Shown here one piece after another: positions 16,938 to 26,445 of a stretch of 32,627 bases of DNA. The stretch's first letter is position 1, and the number at the start of each line of letters is the position of its first letter. Origin of the DNA: Silvibacterium sp. (GTDB lineage: Bacteria; Acidobacteriota; Terriglobia; Terriglobales; Acidobacteriaceae). Position numbers and translations under genes: made by a program. The notes beneath the pieces are model-generated. The model saw only the letters and a list, made by a program, of their open reading frames with translations, did no database searches and was not told where the DNA came from. The DNA is taken from NCBI GenBank assembly GCA_030037215.1, contig JASHRS010000133.1, positions 1 through 32,627 on the forward strand, in the 5' to 3' direction.

Positions 16938-18746
16938 TCATTGAATACTCCCAATCCACGATGCAAATGGCGGCAATACGATGTTGCGTAAACTGTTCGT
17001 CTGTTCGAGGGACGGTGCGTCCGTCAGTAGTGTCTTCACCGTATTGTCCGTGATTCCCGCAATTGCCGGATCAAGCGATATAGTCTGCTCCGATGGCGTG
17101 AAATTGAGGGCAACGACAATTGCCGGATTGCCGCCTACTCCCTGGCGAACGTAGGACAGGACCGAGGAGTTGTTCTCATCGAGCGTCAGTTGCTTTCCGT
17201 CGCGCAAAGTTGGATCGTTCCGGCGCATCGCAATCAATTGCTTGTACCAATGCAGTAGAGAATCGGGTTCGCCTTGCTCAGTCTCCACATTGACCGTTGG
17301 GTAGTCTGTTGCAACTGGTAGCCAAGTCGCTGCGGCTGTACTGAATCCTGCATCCTTTGTATCGCTCCACTGCATTGGTGTCCGTTCACCGTCACGGCCC
17401 TTCTCCTTCGGCCAGCCTCTGATACCGATAGGGTCCCTCACGTCCTGCTTGCGTTTTGGCGGAGTTGTAACCATTCCGATCTCCTGGCCGTAATACATAA
17501 GTGCGGTAGCGCGCGAAGTCAGCAGTACGGAAGCAATCACTCGCGCAATTGCCGCGTTGTGAATGCCATCGCCATAACGGTCCCAGCTCCGCTGATTATC
17601 GTGGTTGTCGAAAACGAAAAGCGGCCAGTTTCCATTGATGTCATTTTCGGCTTCGTTAATGTGCTTGCGAAAGGCCGACACATCTAACTTGTTAATGAAA
17701 CCAACCTGCATATCCATCGGCAGCTGGAGCTCATTGTGTTTGACGCCGCCATACCATTTGTCGAGTTCCTCCACGTTTGGCAGATAGGTTTCTCCTATCA
17801 AAACGCGATTTCCAGGGTAACTATCAATCAGAGCGCGAAGACGCCGCATTACGCCATGTACTTCCGGAAGATTGTTCGTGTATATATCGCTTACTTTCCG
17901 GTCGCCATAAGCATCAGTTCCGCCTGTATACGGCTCGTCCCGAAGCTCAGGATCTTCGAAGAGAGCGGGCACGGCATCAAGGCGGAAGCCAGCCACGCCG
18001 CGATCCAGCCAGAAACGTACAACATCGAACATGGCTTTTTCGACTTCCGGGTTACGCCAGTTCAGGTCCGGTTGTTGCTTATAAAACTCATGATAGTAAA
18101 ACTGGTTTGTTTTTGGATCATACTGCCATGCAGAGCCGCCAAAGTCACTGATCCAGTTGTTTGGCGGCAACGGTTTGCCATCGGGTCCTACACCCTTGCC
18201 GTCACGCCATATATACCAATCGCGTTTAGGATTGTTCTTTGAACTCTCAGATTCGAGGAACCACTTGTGCTTGTCGGAGGTGTGGTTCATCACCATATCC
18301 ATGATGATGCGGATGTTGTGTTTTTTGGCCTCGGCAACCAACCTGTCAAAATCGGCGAGTGTTCCGTATTGAGGGTCAATGTTCTCGTAGTCGGAGATAT
18401 CGTAGCCGAAGTCAACTTGTGGGGAAGGGTAGATAGGCGCAAGCCAGATGGCATCGATACCTAGCGATTGCAGATAATCGAGCCGCTCGGTGATTCCGTT
18501 GAGGTCGCCGACACCGTCACCGTTGGAATCCTGGAAGCTGCGTGGATAGATTTCATAAATTACAGCATGTTTCCACCAGGGTCCATCGCTATGTTGTGGT
18601 GCAGTGCCTACACGGGCGTCATTTGTAGCAGGCTGCTGAGCCGCCAATGCAACGCTGTGAAAGCTAGCGAAAACGAGGAAGGCCTGTACCAAAAGAATTA
18701 CAGCGCAGATGCTGCACGACTCACTGCGAAAAGGGGAATTTCGCAT
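16938..18746 (-). CDS. Secreted GH13 alpha-glucosidase / oligo-1,6-glucosidase-like enzyme
   Basis: WWKHAVIYEIYPRSFQDSNGDGVGDLNGITERLDYLQSLGIDAIWLAPIYPSP; GFRLDAV; IGETY; FDNHDNQRSW (GH13 conserved regions). GGAGG at 18756-18760 upstream of ATG 18746, so the 18884 start in the track is over-extended. Confidence 0.93.
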   Translation of the reverse strand: MRNSPFRSESCSICAVILLVQAFLVFASFHSVALAAQQPATNDARVGTAPQHSDGPWWKHAVIYEIYPRSFQDSNGDGVGDLNGITERLDYLQSLGIDAIWLAPIYPSPQVDFGYDISDYENIDPQYGTLADFDRLVAEAKKHNIRIIMDMVMNHTSDKHKWFLESESSKNNPKRDWYIWRDGKGVGPDGKPLPPNNWISDFGGSAWQYDPKTNQFYYHEFYKQQPDLNWRNPEVEKAMFDVVRFWLDRGVAGFRLDAVPALFEDPELRDEPYTGGTDAYGDRKVSDIYTNNLPEVHGVMRRLRALIDSYPGNRVLIGETYLPNVEELDKWYGGVKHNELQLPMDMQVGFINKLDVSAFRKHINEAENDINGNWPLFVFDNHDNQRSWDRYGDGIHNAAIARVIASVLLTSRATALMYYGQEIGMVTTPPKRKQDVRDPIGIRGWPKEKGRDGERTPMQWSDTKDAGFSTAAATWLPVATDYPTVNVETEQGEPDSLLHWYKQLIAMRRNDPTLRDGKQLTLDENNSSVLSYVRQGVGGNPAIVVALNFTPSEQTISLDPAIAGITDNTVKTLLTDAPSLEQTNSLRNIVLPPFASWIGSIQ

Positions 18747-19153
18747 CAGGGGTAACCTCCGTAACGACGTATCACTATAGCGTCCGTTGCACCATCTGTG
18801 AAGATCTGAATAAGAATCCATCTTATGCAAACCGGGCAGCATGCGTAAGTGCCACTGCATTTGACTGAGAATTGTTGATGCCATCGAAGGCAGGATGAAT
18901 TTATTTCTAATTTATTCCTACTTAAAAAAATTGCGTGGAACCCCCAGGATGGGTTGACATACCTCGCACTACGGGTCTAGAGTTCGTTCCGCCCCAGAAG
19001 TCCAGGGTTACAGGTGCTGTTTTTAGCCCCGTTTCTCTGGCGCTTAATAATGAATAAAACGATGGGCGATGTGCAAAAGACACGATAGGAGATGTGAAAG
19101 ACACGTAGAGAACATCGCTAAAGCACGGTGCGGTCATTTGTCAGGAGGCAGTT

Positions 19154-22100
19154 ATGAAACGTGTGGTGCAAGCAATTGCTCTGCTAGTTTCCGTCGCATG
19201 CCTGTTGTCATTTTCATCGGCATACGGCCAGAATGTTTACGGTAGCATCTACGGCACAGTCACAGACTCAACCGGCGCCGCCATACCAAATGCAACCATT
19301 ACAGTGACGGATGAGACCAAGGGAACCTCGGTCACCGCGCAATCCAATGGCACTGGTGATTTTACAGTAGAGCACCTCATCCCAGACGTTTATGACGTTA
19401 CGGTCTCTTCACCTGGCTTCGAAAGTTTCAAGCAAACAGCCATCCAGGTCTTTGCGGACGCTGCAGTGAAGGTCACTCCGGCTCTCAAGGCCGGAGCTGC
19501 GAGTACGACCGTTGAAGTCAACGCGAATACGGTTCCAGAGTTGAAGACCGACCGTGCTGATGTATCAGCAACGTTCGATACCAAAGATGTTCAAAACCTT
19601 CCGATCGAAGGCCGCAACTTCACGAACCTGCAACTTCTCATGCCTGGCGCGCAGCAACTTGGCTGGAACCATGCAGCGGATGAGAACCCCCAGGGGAGCC
19701 AGCAGATTCAGATTGATGGGCAGGCATTTGGCGGTGTGGGATACATCCTCGATGGCACGGACAATCAGGACCCGATCCTTGGCATTATCGTGATCAATCC
19801 CCCCCTTGATTCTATTTCCGAGACAAAGATTGCTACACAGAATTTTGACGCGGAATTCGGCAAAGCGATTTCATCGATTATCACGGCGCAGACGAAGTCG
19901 GGCACGAACAACTTCCACGGAACCGCTTACGATTACCGCGAGAGTAACGCGAACCTGGCGACGAATCCATATACACAATTTGGCCCCAATGCAATTCCGG
20001 CTGGATTGAAAAATCAGTTCGGCGGCGCTATCGGCGGTCCTATCATTAAGGACAAGTTCTTCTTCTTCGGTGATTACGAAGGTGTCCGCCAGAAGGTCGG
20101 CACGTCGGCTTCGATGACCGTTCCTTCCGCATTTCTTGTAAGCACATGCCTAGGAACAGCTACGACGACTACTGGTGTTCCAGGATGCGATTTCAGTCAA
20201 TATACAACCGCATTGGGCAGCGCGGGGATCATTTACCAGCCAAACGGAACTCCTTATCCAGGCAACGTGATTCCTGCCTCACAGCTTTCGCAGCCTGCTT
20301 TGAATCTCTTCAAGCTCCTTCAGCCGTATGCGCCGAACAAAGCCGGTAACTATAGCGGTCTGGAGAACAACTACGCCGCGAGCGGCACAGGACTTTTCAA
20401 CTCCGACACTTGGGCCGAACGTGTCGATTACCAAATCACGTCTAGTATGCATGCTTTTGAGCGTTTCAGCCGATTTACCGACACGCTGAGCGGAACTACG
20501 ATCTTCGGGCCTGCCGGAGGCGCTGGATTCGGCATTAACAATTACGGCGGCGACTCCCAGGGCGCGAATGACAGTCTGGCTGCAGGAATGGACATCGCAA
20601 TCAGTCCTACGCTGCTGACCGACTTCCGGCTTGGTTATTATCGCTATAACATCGGCGATCACAAGTACAACGAAGGTGTTGATTTTGCGACAAACCTTGG
20701 AATTCCTGGTATTAACACGGGATCCCTGGACACCAGCGGCGCGCCTGGCTTCAACATTACCGATGTAGGTTCTTCGGGCGGACCGAACAATGCTCAAAGT
20801 GGTGGTGCGGCATACGGCTCTGACCTGAACATCACTCGTTGCAATTGCCCGTTAACCGAGCGTGAAGATCAATTCCAGATCGTAAACAATTGGACGAAGT
20901 TGATCGGAAATCACGCGATTAAGGTGGGCGTGGATTTGCGCTATGCGCGTAACCTCCGTGTCCCAAGCGATACGGACCGTGCCGGCATCTTGAGCTTCGG
21001 AACCGGTCCGACTTCTAATCCGGCTCTCCCGAGCCCGGGTGGTCTTGGCTTCGCAACCTTTGTGCTTGGTCAGGACACAGCGTTCGGGCGCTATGTGAGT
21101 GTTTCCACGAATGCGAAGGAATTCCAGAAGCGCGACTTCTTCTATGGTCAGGATACCTGGCGCGTGACGCCAAACCTGACATTGAACTATGGCCTTCGCT
21201 ATGAACTATATTTCCCTGAATCCGTGAATGGCAAAGGGAACGGCTCCCTGATGCAAATGAACGATTACGCCTCGACGGATGGCTACATGCGTGTGGCGGA
21301 GTATGGCAATGTCGCGAGCAATATGGGATGGGGTGCAGCGACGAATGCCTGGAACCCGCGCGTGGGCGTTGCCTATCAGATTAAGCCGACCACAGTCATC
21401 CGTGCCGGTTATGGCCGAAGCTTCGACCTTGGCGTGTTTGGGTCTATCTTCGGGCACGTTGTTACACAAAACCTTCCTGTACTAGCAAATCAGCAGTTGA
21501 GCACAGGCGTTCCGACGGGTTATGTCTTCTGTCTTGTCCCGGATACGGGCTGTACACAGCCTGCAGGCCAACCTACGGGTGGTGGACCCGTCCCATATGT
21601 TTTCCCCACTGTGCCTTCAAGTGGACTTCTGCCGAATCCCGGCTATGCAGTCAGCGCTAAGGCGCGCCCGAACACGCTTAGGTTGCCTACCATCGATGCC
21701 TGGAACCTTTCTTTGCAGCAATCCATCACACCTACTCTTTCATTAACGATTGCTTATGTTGGAAACAAGGCCACGCACACATTGAGCGCAGGAGACGGGA
21801 ATAATACGAATCCGAACGAAGCGGCTATTTTCCTGCCCGCAGCCTATAGCATTGAAGGCAAGCCGCTGTACTACAATCCCAATCCGGTAAACCCAGACGC
21901 GAATGGAATCGGAGCCGATGGGGGTACCAATAACTCGAATTTCCTATCGCGCTATTACGGAGGTAGTCTGACTGCCTGCAAGGATCCTAACTATGCCACT
22001 CCCACAAATGAGCCGGGAATCGTACCGGGCATGTGCGGCTGGACCCAAAGCATCGGCTACTACGGCGATGATCAGAACAGTGAGTTCGATGCTTTGCAGG

Positions 22101-22840
22101 TAACTCTCGCGAAGCAATTCTCGCACGGTCTGTCGTTTACTTCGGCTTATGCGTGGCAGCGCGGATGGGATTACAACTCGAGCTACTCCACCTGGAACAG
22201 AGCTGCGGTAAGGGGCGTCAATAATGACATCCGTACACAGCAGGAAATTTTGTATGGCGTCTATAACTTTCCATTCGGCCGGGGCCAGACATTCCTGACT
22301 AATTCGCCGGGATGGTTGAACGAAATTGTTGGCGGCTGGATATTCAGCCCGGTGATGACATGGGCGAACGGCCTGCCGTTTACCCTTACGATTGGAAATT
22401 GTTCTCCCTACATTCCCGGTGATGCGCCATGTTACCCGAACGGAAGCGCAGGGAGCCTGGTTACCCATGTCGGCTCGTATAATCCTATTGCGCACAACCG
22501 GCTATATTTCAATGGCAACCTTTCAACCGGGCAGTTGCCGACAGGTTTCTCTTATCCAGCTCTGGATCAGATCGGTAATGGTGGAAGAAACGGAGGGCAC
22601 GGACCGGCTTACTTCAATACTGATATGTCGCTGATGAAGAACTTTCCGATTTGGGAGACTATGCTACTGCAGTTCCGCTTCGACGCTTTTAACGGCTTCA
22701 ACAACATCAATCTGAACTTCAACCAGGATGGGAGTGCGCCTATAGACCAGGGACCGCAGTACATCAGCAGTATGGCGCCTGGGGCGAACGGGGTTGGCAG
22801 CCCCCGGCAGTTGCAATTCTCCTTCCGCTTGGAGTTTTAG
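19154..22840 (+). CDS. Oar-like TonB-dependent receptor with carboxypeptidase-regulatory-like N-terminal domain
   Basis: Signal peptide; GTVTDSTGAAIPNATITVTDETKG; VQNLPIEGRNFTNLQLLMPG plug motif; beta-barrel ending ...QFSFRLEF (terminal Phe). AGGAGG RBS at 19143-19148. Confidence 0.94.
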   Translation: MKRVVQAIALLVSVACLLSFSSAYGQNVYGSIYGTVTDSTGAAIPNATITVTDETKGTSVTAQSNGTGDFTVEHLIPDVYDVTVSSPGFESFKQTAIQVFADAAVKVTPALKAGAASTTVEVNANTVPELKTDRADVSATFDTKDVQNLPIEGRNFTNLQLLMPGAQQLGWNHAADENPQGSQQIQIDGQAFGGVGYILDGTDNQDPILGIIVINPPLDSISETKIATQNFDAEFGKAISSIITAQTKSGTNNFHGTAYDYRESNANLATNPYTQFGPNAIPAGLKNQFGGAIGGPIIKDKFFFFGDYEGVRQKVGTSASMTVPSAFLVSTCLGTATTTTGVPGCDFSQYTTALGSAGIIYQPNGTPYPGNVIPASQLSQPALNLFKLLQPYAPNKAGNYSGLENNYAASGTGLFNSDTWAERVDYQITSSMHAFERFSRFTDTLSGTTIFGPAGGAGFGINNYGGDSQGANDSLAAGMDIAISPTLLTDFRLGYYRYNIGDHKYNEGVDFATNLGIPGINTGSLDTSGAPGFNITDVGSSGGPNNAQSGGAAYGSDLNITRCNCPLTEREDQFQIVNNWTKLIGNHAIKVGVDLRYARNLRVPSDTDRAGILSFGTGPTSNPALPSPGGLGFATFVLGQDTAFGRYVSVSTNAKEFQKRDFFYGQDTWRVTPNLTLNYGLRYELYFPESVNGKGNGSLMQMNDYASTDGYMRVAEYGNVASNMGWGAATNAWNPRVGVAYQIKPTTVIRAGYGRSFDLGVFGSIFGHVVTQNLPVLANQQLSTGVPTGYVFCLVPDTGCTQPAGQPTGGGPVPYVFPTVPSSGLLPNPGYAVSAKARPNTLRLPTIDAWNLSLQQSITPTLSLTIAYVGNKATHTLSAGDGNNTNPNEAAIFLPAAYSIEGKPLYYNPNPVNPDANGIGADGGTNNSNFLSRYYGGSLTACKDPNYATPTNEPGIVPGMCGWTQSIGYYGDDQNSEFDALQVTLAKQFSHGLSFTSAYAWQRGWDYNSSYSTWNRAAVRGVNNDIRTQQEILYGVYNFPFGRGQTFLTNSPGWLNEIVGGWIFSPVMTWANGLPFTLTIGNCSPYIPGDAPCYPNGSAGSLVTHVGSYNPIAHNRLYFNGNLSTGQLPTGFSYPALDQIGNGGRNGGHGPAYFNTDMSLMKNFPIWETMLLQFRFDAFNGFNNINLNFNQDGSAPIDQGPQYISSMAPGANGVGSPRQLQFSFRLEF

Positions 22841-22854
22841 CTCTTTGTTTACCC

Positions 22855-22881
22855 AAGAGGGGAGCCTTTGGCTCCCCTCTT
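22855..22881 (+). terminator. Strong stem-loop terminator after the TonB receptor gene
   Basis: AAGAGGGGAGCC-TTT-GGCTCCCCTCTT: perfect 12-bp stem, 15 nt after the stop; only a short T run follows. Confidence 0.75.
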
Positions 22882-22913
22882 GCATTTCGTCTACACTTAG
22901 TCCGGCTCCTCTA

Positions 22914-24005
22914 ATGCGTCGCTCGCAAAAAGCGCTGTTATCTCAACCTCTTCTCATTCTTTTGGCTTTGTCATGCTTTCTTGCAAGCGCCCAGACGCCT
23001 GATAGCGCGCCTGACCATGTGCAGGGAACTACTGCGGATGGACCTGCTCCGGCCGAAGCGTCACCAACGCTCGCGCAACTTCGCGCGATGATTGATCGTG
23101 GACAGACTGCAGAAGCTCTGAAACAACTTGATACACTGGCTGCCCAGCAGCCAGTGCCGGCAGGCATTAACCGATTGCGCGGCCTTGCATTTTACTCGTT
23201 AAACGAGTTCACCGAAGCCGATACTGCTTTTGCCAGCGCGTTGAAAGATGACCCGCAGGATCTGGAGGCGGAGCAACTGCGAGGGCTCACTCTATTCCGG
23301 CTGGGCAGATCCGCAGATGCGATTCCGCTGCTGGAAGCGGCTTCTCATTGGACGCCCCACACGAAAGTGGACCCAAGCTATGTTCTAGCCTTGTGCTATC
23401 TGGATACACGGCAATATGACAAGGCTCGAGGAGCTCTCGCGGCACAATACGGCTTCGCTCCCGAGTCGGCATCTGCATATCTTTTGGCTGCCCGGTTTTT
23501 GTTCCGCCGCGAATACCTGCCGATAGCGCAACAATATGCGGAGAAAGCGCTGGAGATCGATCCTCAGTTGCCTCTAGCTCACGAACTGCTTGGTGAGATC
23601 GCGCTTGCGGGTGAACATCTCGATATAGCAATCGCCGAGTTTGAAAAGGAACAGGGCCGCAATCCGCTTGAGGGCAGTATCTACGATAGGTTGGGCGATG
23701 CTTATACCCGCGAGGGAGACTATACAAAAGCATTGCAGTCGTTACAGCGGGCTATATTGCTGGAGCCCACCTCGACCGGTCCCTACATTCTCCTCGGAAA
23801 GGTCTATCTTCGGCAGCAGGATCCAGCGAGCGCTGTGATGTATCTCGAGAGGGCCGAAAAAATGGATCCGAACAACTATATGACCCATAGCCTGCTGGGG
23901 CAGGCGTACCGCGGGCTGGGCAGGGCGCAGGACGCCAGCCGCGAGACCCAGATATCTGAGAAAATACAGGCCGCAGGGGAACCTAGGCTTGAGCCGGTTC
24001 ACTAA
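22914..24005 (+). CDS. Secreted TPR protein
   Basis: Start at ATG 22914 (MRRSQKALLSQPLLILLALSCFLASAQ signal); TPR units (AIAEFEKEQGRNPLEGSIYDRLGDAYTREGDYTKALQSLQRAILLEP). The 22794 start in the track overlaps the upstream gene and the terminator. Confidence 0.88.
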   Translation: MRRSQKALLSQPLLILLALSCFLASAQTPDSAPDHVQGTTADGPAPAEASPTLAQLRAMIDRGQTAEALKQLDTLAAQQPVPAGINRLRGLAFYSLNEFTEADTAFASALKDDPQDLEAEQLRGLTLFRLGRSADAIPLLEAASHWTPHTKVDPSYVLALCYLDTRQYDKARGALAAQYGFAPESASAYLLAARFLFRREYLPIAQQYAEKALEIDPQLPLAHELLGEIALAGEHLDIAIAEFEKEQGRNPLEGSIYDRLGDAYTREGDYTKALQSLQRAILLEPTSTGPYILLGKVYLRQQDPASAVMYLERAEKMDPNNYMTHSLLGQAYRGLGRAQDASRETQISEKIQAAGEPRLEPVH

Positions 24006-24028
24006 GATGCAGGAATAGCTTACTGGGA

Positions 24029-25789
24029 ATGACACAAATCAGGGGCCCATCGAAGGAAACCGTTGTCTGGCCGCTCAGGACGCCAGTAAGCATCAATAAA
24101 TTTCTGCGAAACCTACTATATTCCTTCGTGCTTACATCCATCGGGGCAATCATTGCCTTTACGGTGTGTGTAGTCTCTGATGCCCAGACAGCTGCTTTCG
24201 CAGGTGCCCCTTCGCAGTCAAACCTGGTGCAAACCTTGGGCAACCCGGACATGGTTTGTGCCGGATGCCATCGGGAGATATACGACAATTACGAGCGCAC
24301 CCCAATGGCACGAGGGAGTGGGATGGCGGTAGATGGTCTGCTGCAGGGAGGTTTTCTGCATGCTCCTTCCGGAATCCGCTATAGCATATTTCTGCGAGAC
24401 GGCAAGGCATGGATGTCATTCGAACGTGATGAAACGCCTACCCTCAAGGGAGAAAGGCAGCTAGTCTACTTTATTGGCTCAGGGCATCGCGGACGGACTT
24501 ATCTATATCGGGACAACGGCCAATGGTTTGAGGCGCCGATCAATTTTTACAGCAAGAAGCATATATGGGATATGGCTCCGAACTATGGCACGACCAAAAC
24601 TCTGCCCGCGGCGCTTCCAGTGGACTCGAACTGTCTTCATTGTCACGCGACTGATGTCCAGGTTGCTCTTCCTGAAGCGCGCAACAAATATCAGGGAGCT
24701 CCCTTCCTGCAAGGCGGAATTGGCTGCTCCGCCTGCCACGGAGACCCATCAAAACACCTGGCTGAGCAAGGACATGGCCCGATTGTGAATCCGGCCAAGC
24801 TAACCACTGCTAGACGAGACAGTGTCTGTCTGCAATGCCACCTCGAAGGGGATGTTGCTATTTACCGGGCTGATAAGTCTCTCGCACAATTTCGTCCGGG
24901 AGAGAATCTCGCCGACTATGCTGTGTATTTCGTGAAAACCAGTGCTGAATCGGGTGGAGGACGTGCCAGCAGTCAATATGAGGCCCTGCTGCGCAGCAAG
25001 TGCAAAATCGTGAGCGGTGACAAGCTGACGTGCACGACATGTCATGACCCGCACAGTTCGCCGTCACCCGAGAGTCGCGTCAGCTATTTTCGTAGTAAGT
25101 GCCTGTCTTGCCACACCGGCATTCAAATGGCGACAAGACATCATGCAGAGCAACAGGATTGTACCGCTTGCCACATGCCTGTCCGTAATACGAGCGACAT
25201 ATCGCACGAACAACGAACGGATCACGACATCCGGATTTTGCCGTTACTTCAACTGAACGATATCGCCGGCTCTGACCAACTGGTTCCGGTAGGCGGAGTA
25301 GCAGCTGGGCCTCGGGAACTAGGATTGGCATACGCGCAACTGGCCGAACACGGTGACCGGCAGGCTGGCGAGAAAGCGCTCGGTCTGCTAAGCCAGGCAG
25401 AAGAGGACGGCATGACGGATGTCGAGGTACACACGCAGATAGGTTTTCTTGAGCAGATGTCTGGCGATCAAACGGCAGCTCACAAAGAATATGCAGAGGC
25501 GCTATCGGAAGATCCATATGATGCAACTGCGATGGCGAATCTCGCTGTTCTTGACGCTGCATCCGGGCGTACCACGGAGGCAATTAACTTATTGCAACGA
25601 GTAGTTGACGCTGATCCGAGCCAGACGGCCGCAGGACTTGACCTAGCTTTCATCGATTGCAGAATGGGCCAGAAAAGTGAAGCGCTGAAGATACTTAACA
25701 GTATTTCTATGTTCAATCCCGACGACCCTACTCTTCGTAAGTTTGCAGCTTCTGGAACTTATGGTGGACAAAGATGTGATCTTCGTTGA
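24029..25789 (+). CDS. Multiheme (seven CxxCH) cytochrome c with C-terminal TPRs
   Basis: CAGCH, CLHCH, CSACH, CLQCH, CTTCH, CLSCH, CTACH; N-terminal hydrophobic signal/anchor; TPR-like C-terminus. Confidence 0.9.
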   Translation: MTQIRGPSKETVVWPLRTPVSINKFLRNLLYSFVLTSIGAIIAFTVCVVSDAQTAAFAGAPSQSNLVQTLGNPDMVCAGCHREIYDNYERTPMARGSGMAVDGLLQGGFLHAPSGIRYSIFLRDGKAWMSFERDETPTLKGERQLVYFIGSGHRGRTYLYRDNGQWFEAPINFYSKKHIWDMAPNYGTTKTLPAALPVDSNCLHCHATDVQVALPEARNKYQGAPFLQGGIGCSACHGDPSKHLAEQGHGPIVNPAKLTTARRDSVCLQCHLEGDVAIYRADKSLAQFRPGENLADYAVYFVKTSAESGGGRASSQYEALLRSKCKIVSGDKLTCTTCHDPHSSPSPESRVSYFRSKCLSCHTGIQMATRHHAEQQDCTACHMPVRNTSDISHEQRTDHDIRILPLLQLNDIAGSDQLVPVGGVAAGPRELGLAYAQLAEHGDRQAGEKALGLLSQAEEDGMTDVEVHTQIGFLEQMSGDQTAAHKEYAEALSEDPYDATAMANLAVLDAASGRTTEAINLLQRVVDADPSQTAAGLDLAFIDCRMGQKSEALKILNSISMFNPDDPTLRKFAASGTYGGQRCDLR

Positions 25790-25800
25790 ACGGCTAACAG

Positions 25801-26445
25801 ATGTACTTGCCTGGATATAACCGAATATTGTCTACTCAGAACGTCATGCGGCGTTGCTGTATCGCAGTATTGTTCGTGGTCGGCTTTCTAACCGCCGCGG
25901 AGGTCTGCAAAGCATACGACTTGCAGGCATTGTTTGGTTACAGCTTGAATGGCCAGCCGGTGTCGGCTCTTGCATATCCAGATACGAAAGCTGTTGTTCT
26001 TTTTTTTGCCGCGACCGATTGCCCTATCTGCAATCGCTATATTCCCGAGATGCAGAGCCTCGAAAACAAGTATGCGGCGCAGCATGTAGTGTTTTGGTAT
26101 GTCTATCCCAACGTTGGAGAAACCATAGCCAGTGTGCGCCGGCATGAACGCGACTTTGGGATGGAACAGCATGTACTCCTCGATCCCCATCACCAGATCG
26201 TCGATTTTGTTCGCGCGAGTATTACACCGGAAGTAGCAGTTCTCGTTCCCGAGCAATCCGCTGCTGAGCAGTTCCGCGTTCTTTACCATGGCCGCATTGA
26301 TAACCGCTATATACAGATCGGACTACAGCGGCCCAGTCCTACACGGTTTGATCTTGAGCAGGCGATTGAGGATGTTCTGCAGCATCGTCCAGTACAGCAG
26401 GCTGATGGCCCCCCGGTAGGATGCGAAATCATGGGCCAGCCATGA
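25801..26445 (+). CDS. Secreted thioredoxin-fold redoxin (CPIC motif)
   Basis: VVLFFAATDCPICNRYIPEMQSLENKYAAQHVVFWYVYPN: thioredoxin/AhpC-TSA-type fold with CxxC; N-terminal signal. Confidence 0.8.
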   Translation: MYLPGYNRILSTQNVMRRCCIAVLFVVGFLTAAEVCKAYDLQALFGYSLNGQPVSALAYPDTKAVVLFFAATDCPICNRYIPEMQSLENKYAAQHVVFWYVYPNVGETIASVRRHERDFGMEQHVLLDPHHQIVDFVRASITPEVAVLVPEQSAAEQFRVLYHGRIDNRYIQIGLQRPSPTRFDLEQAIEDVLQHRPVQQADGPPVGCEIMGQP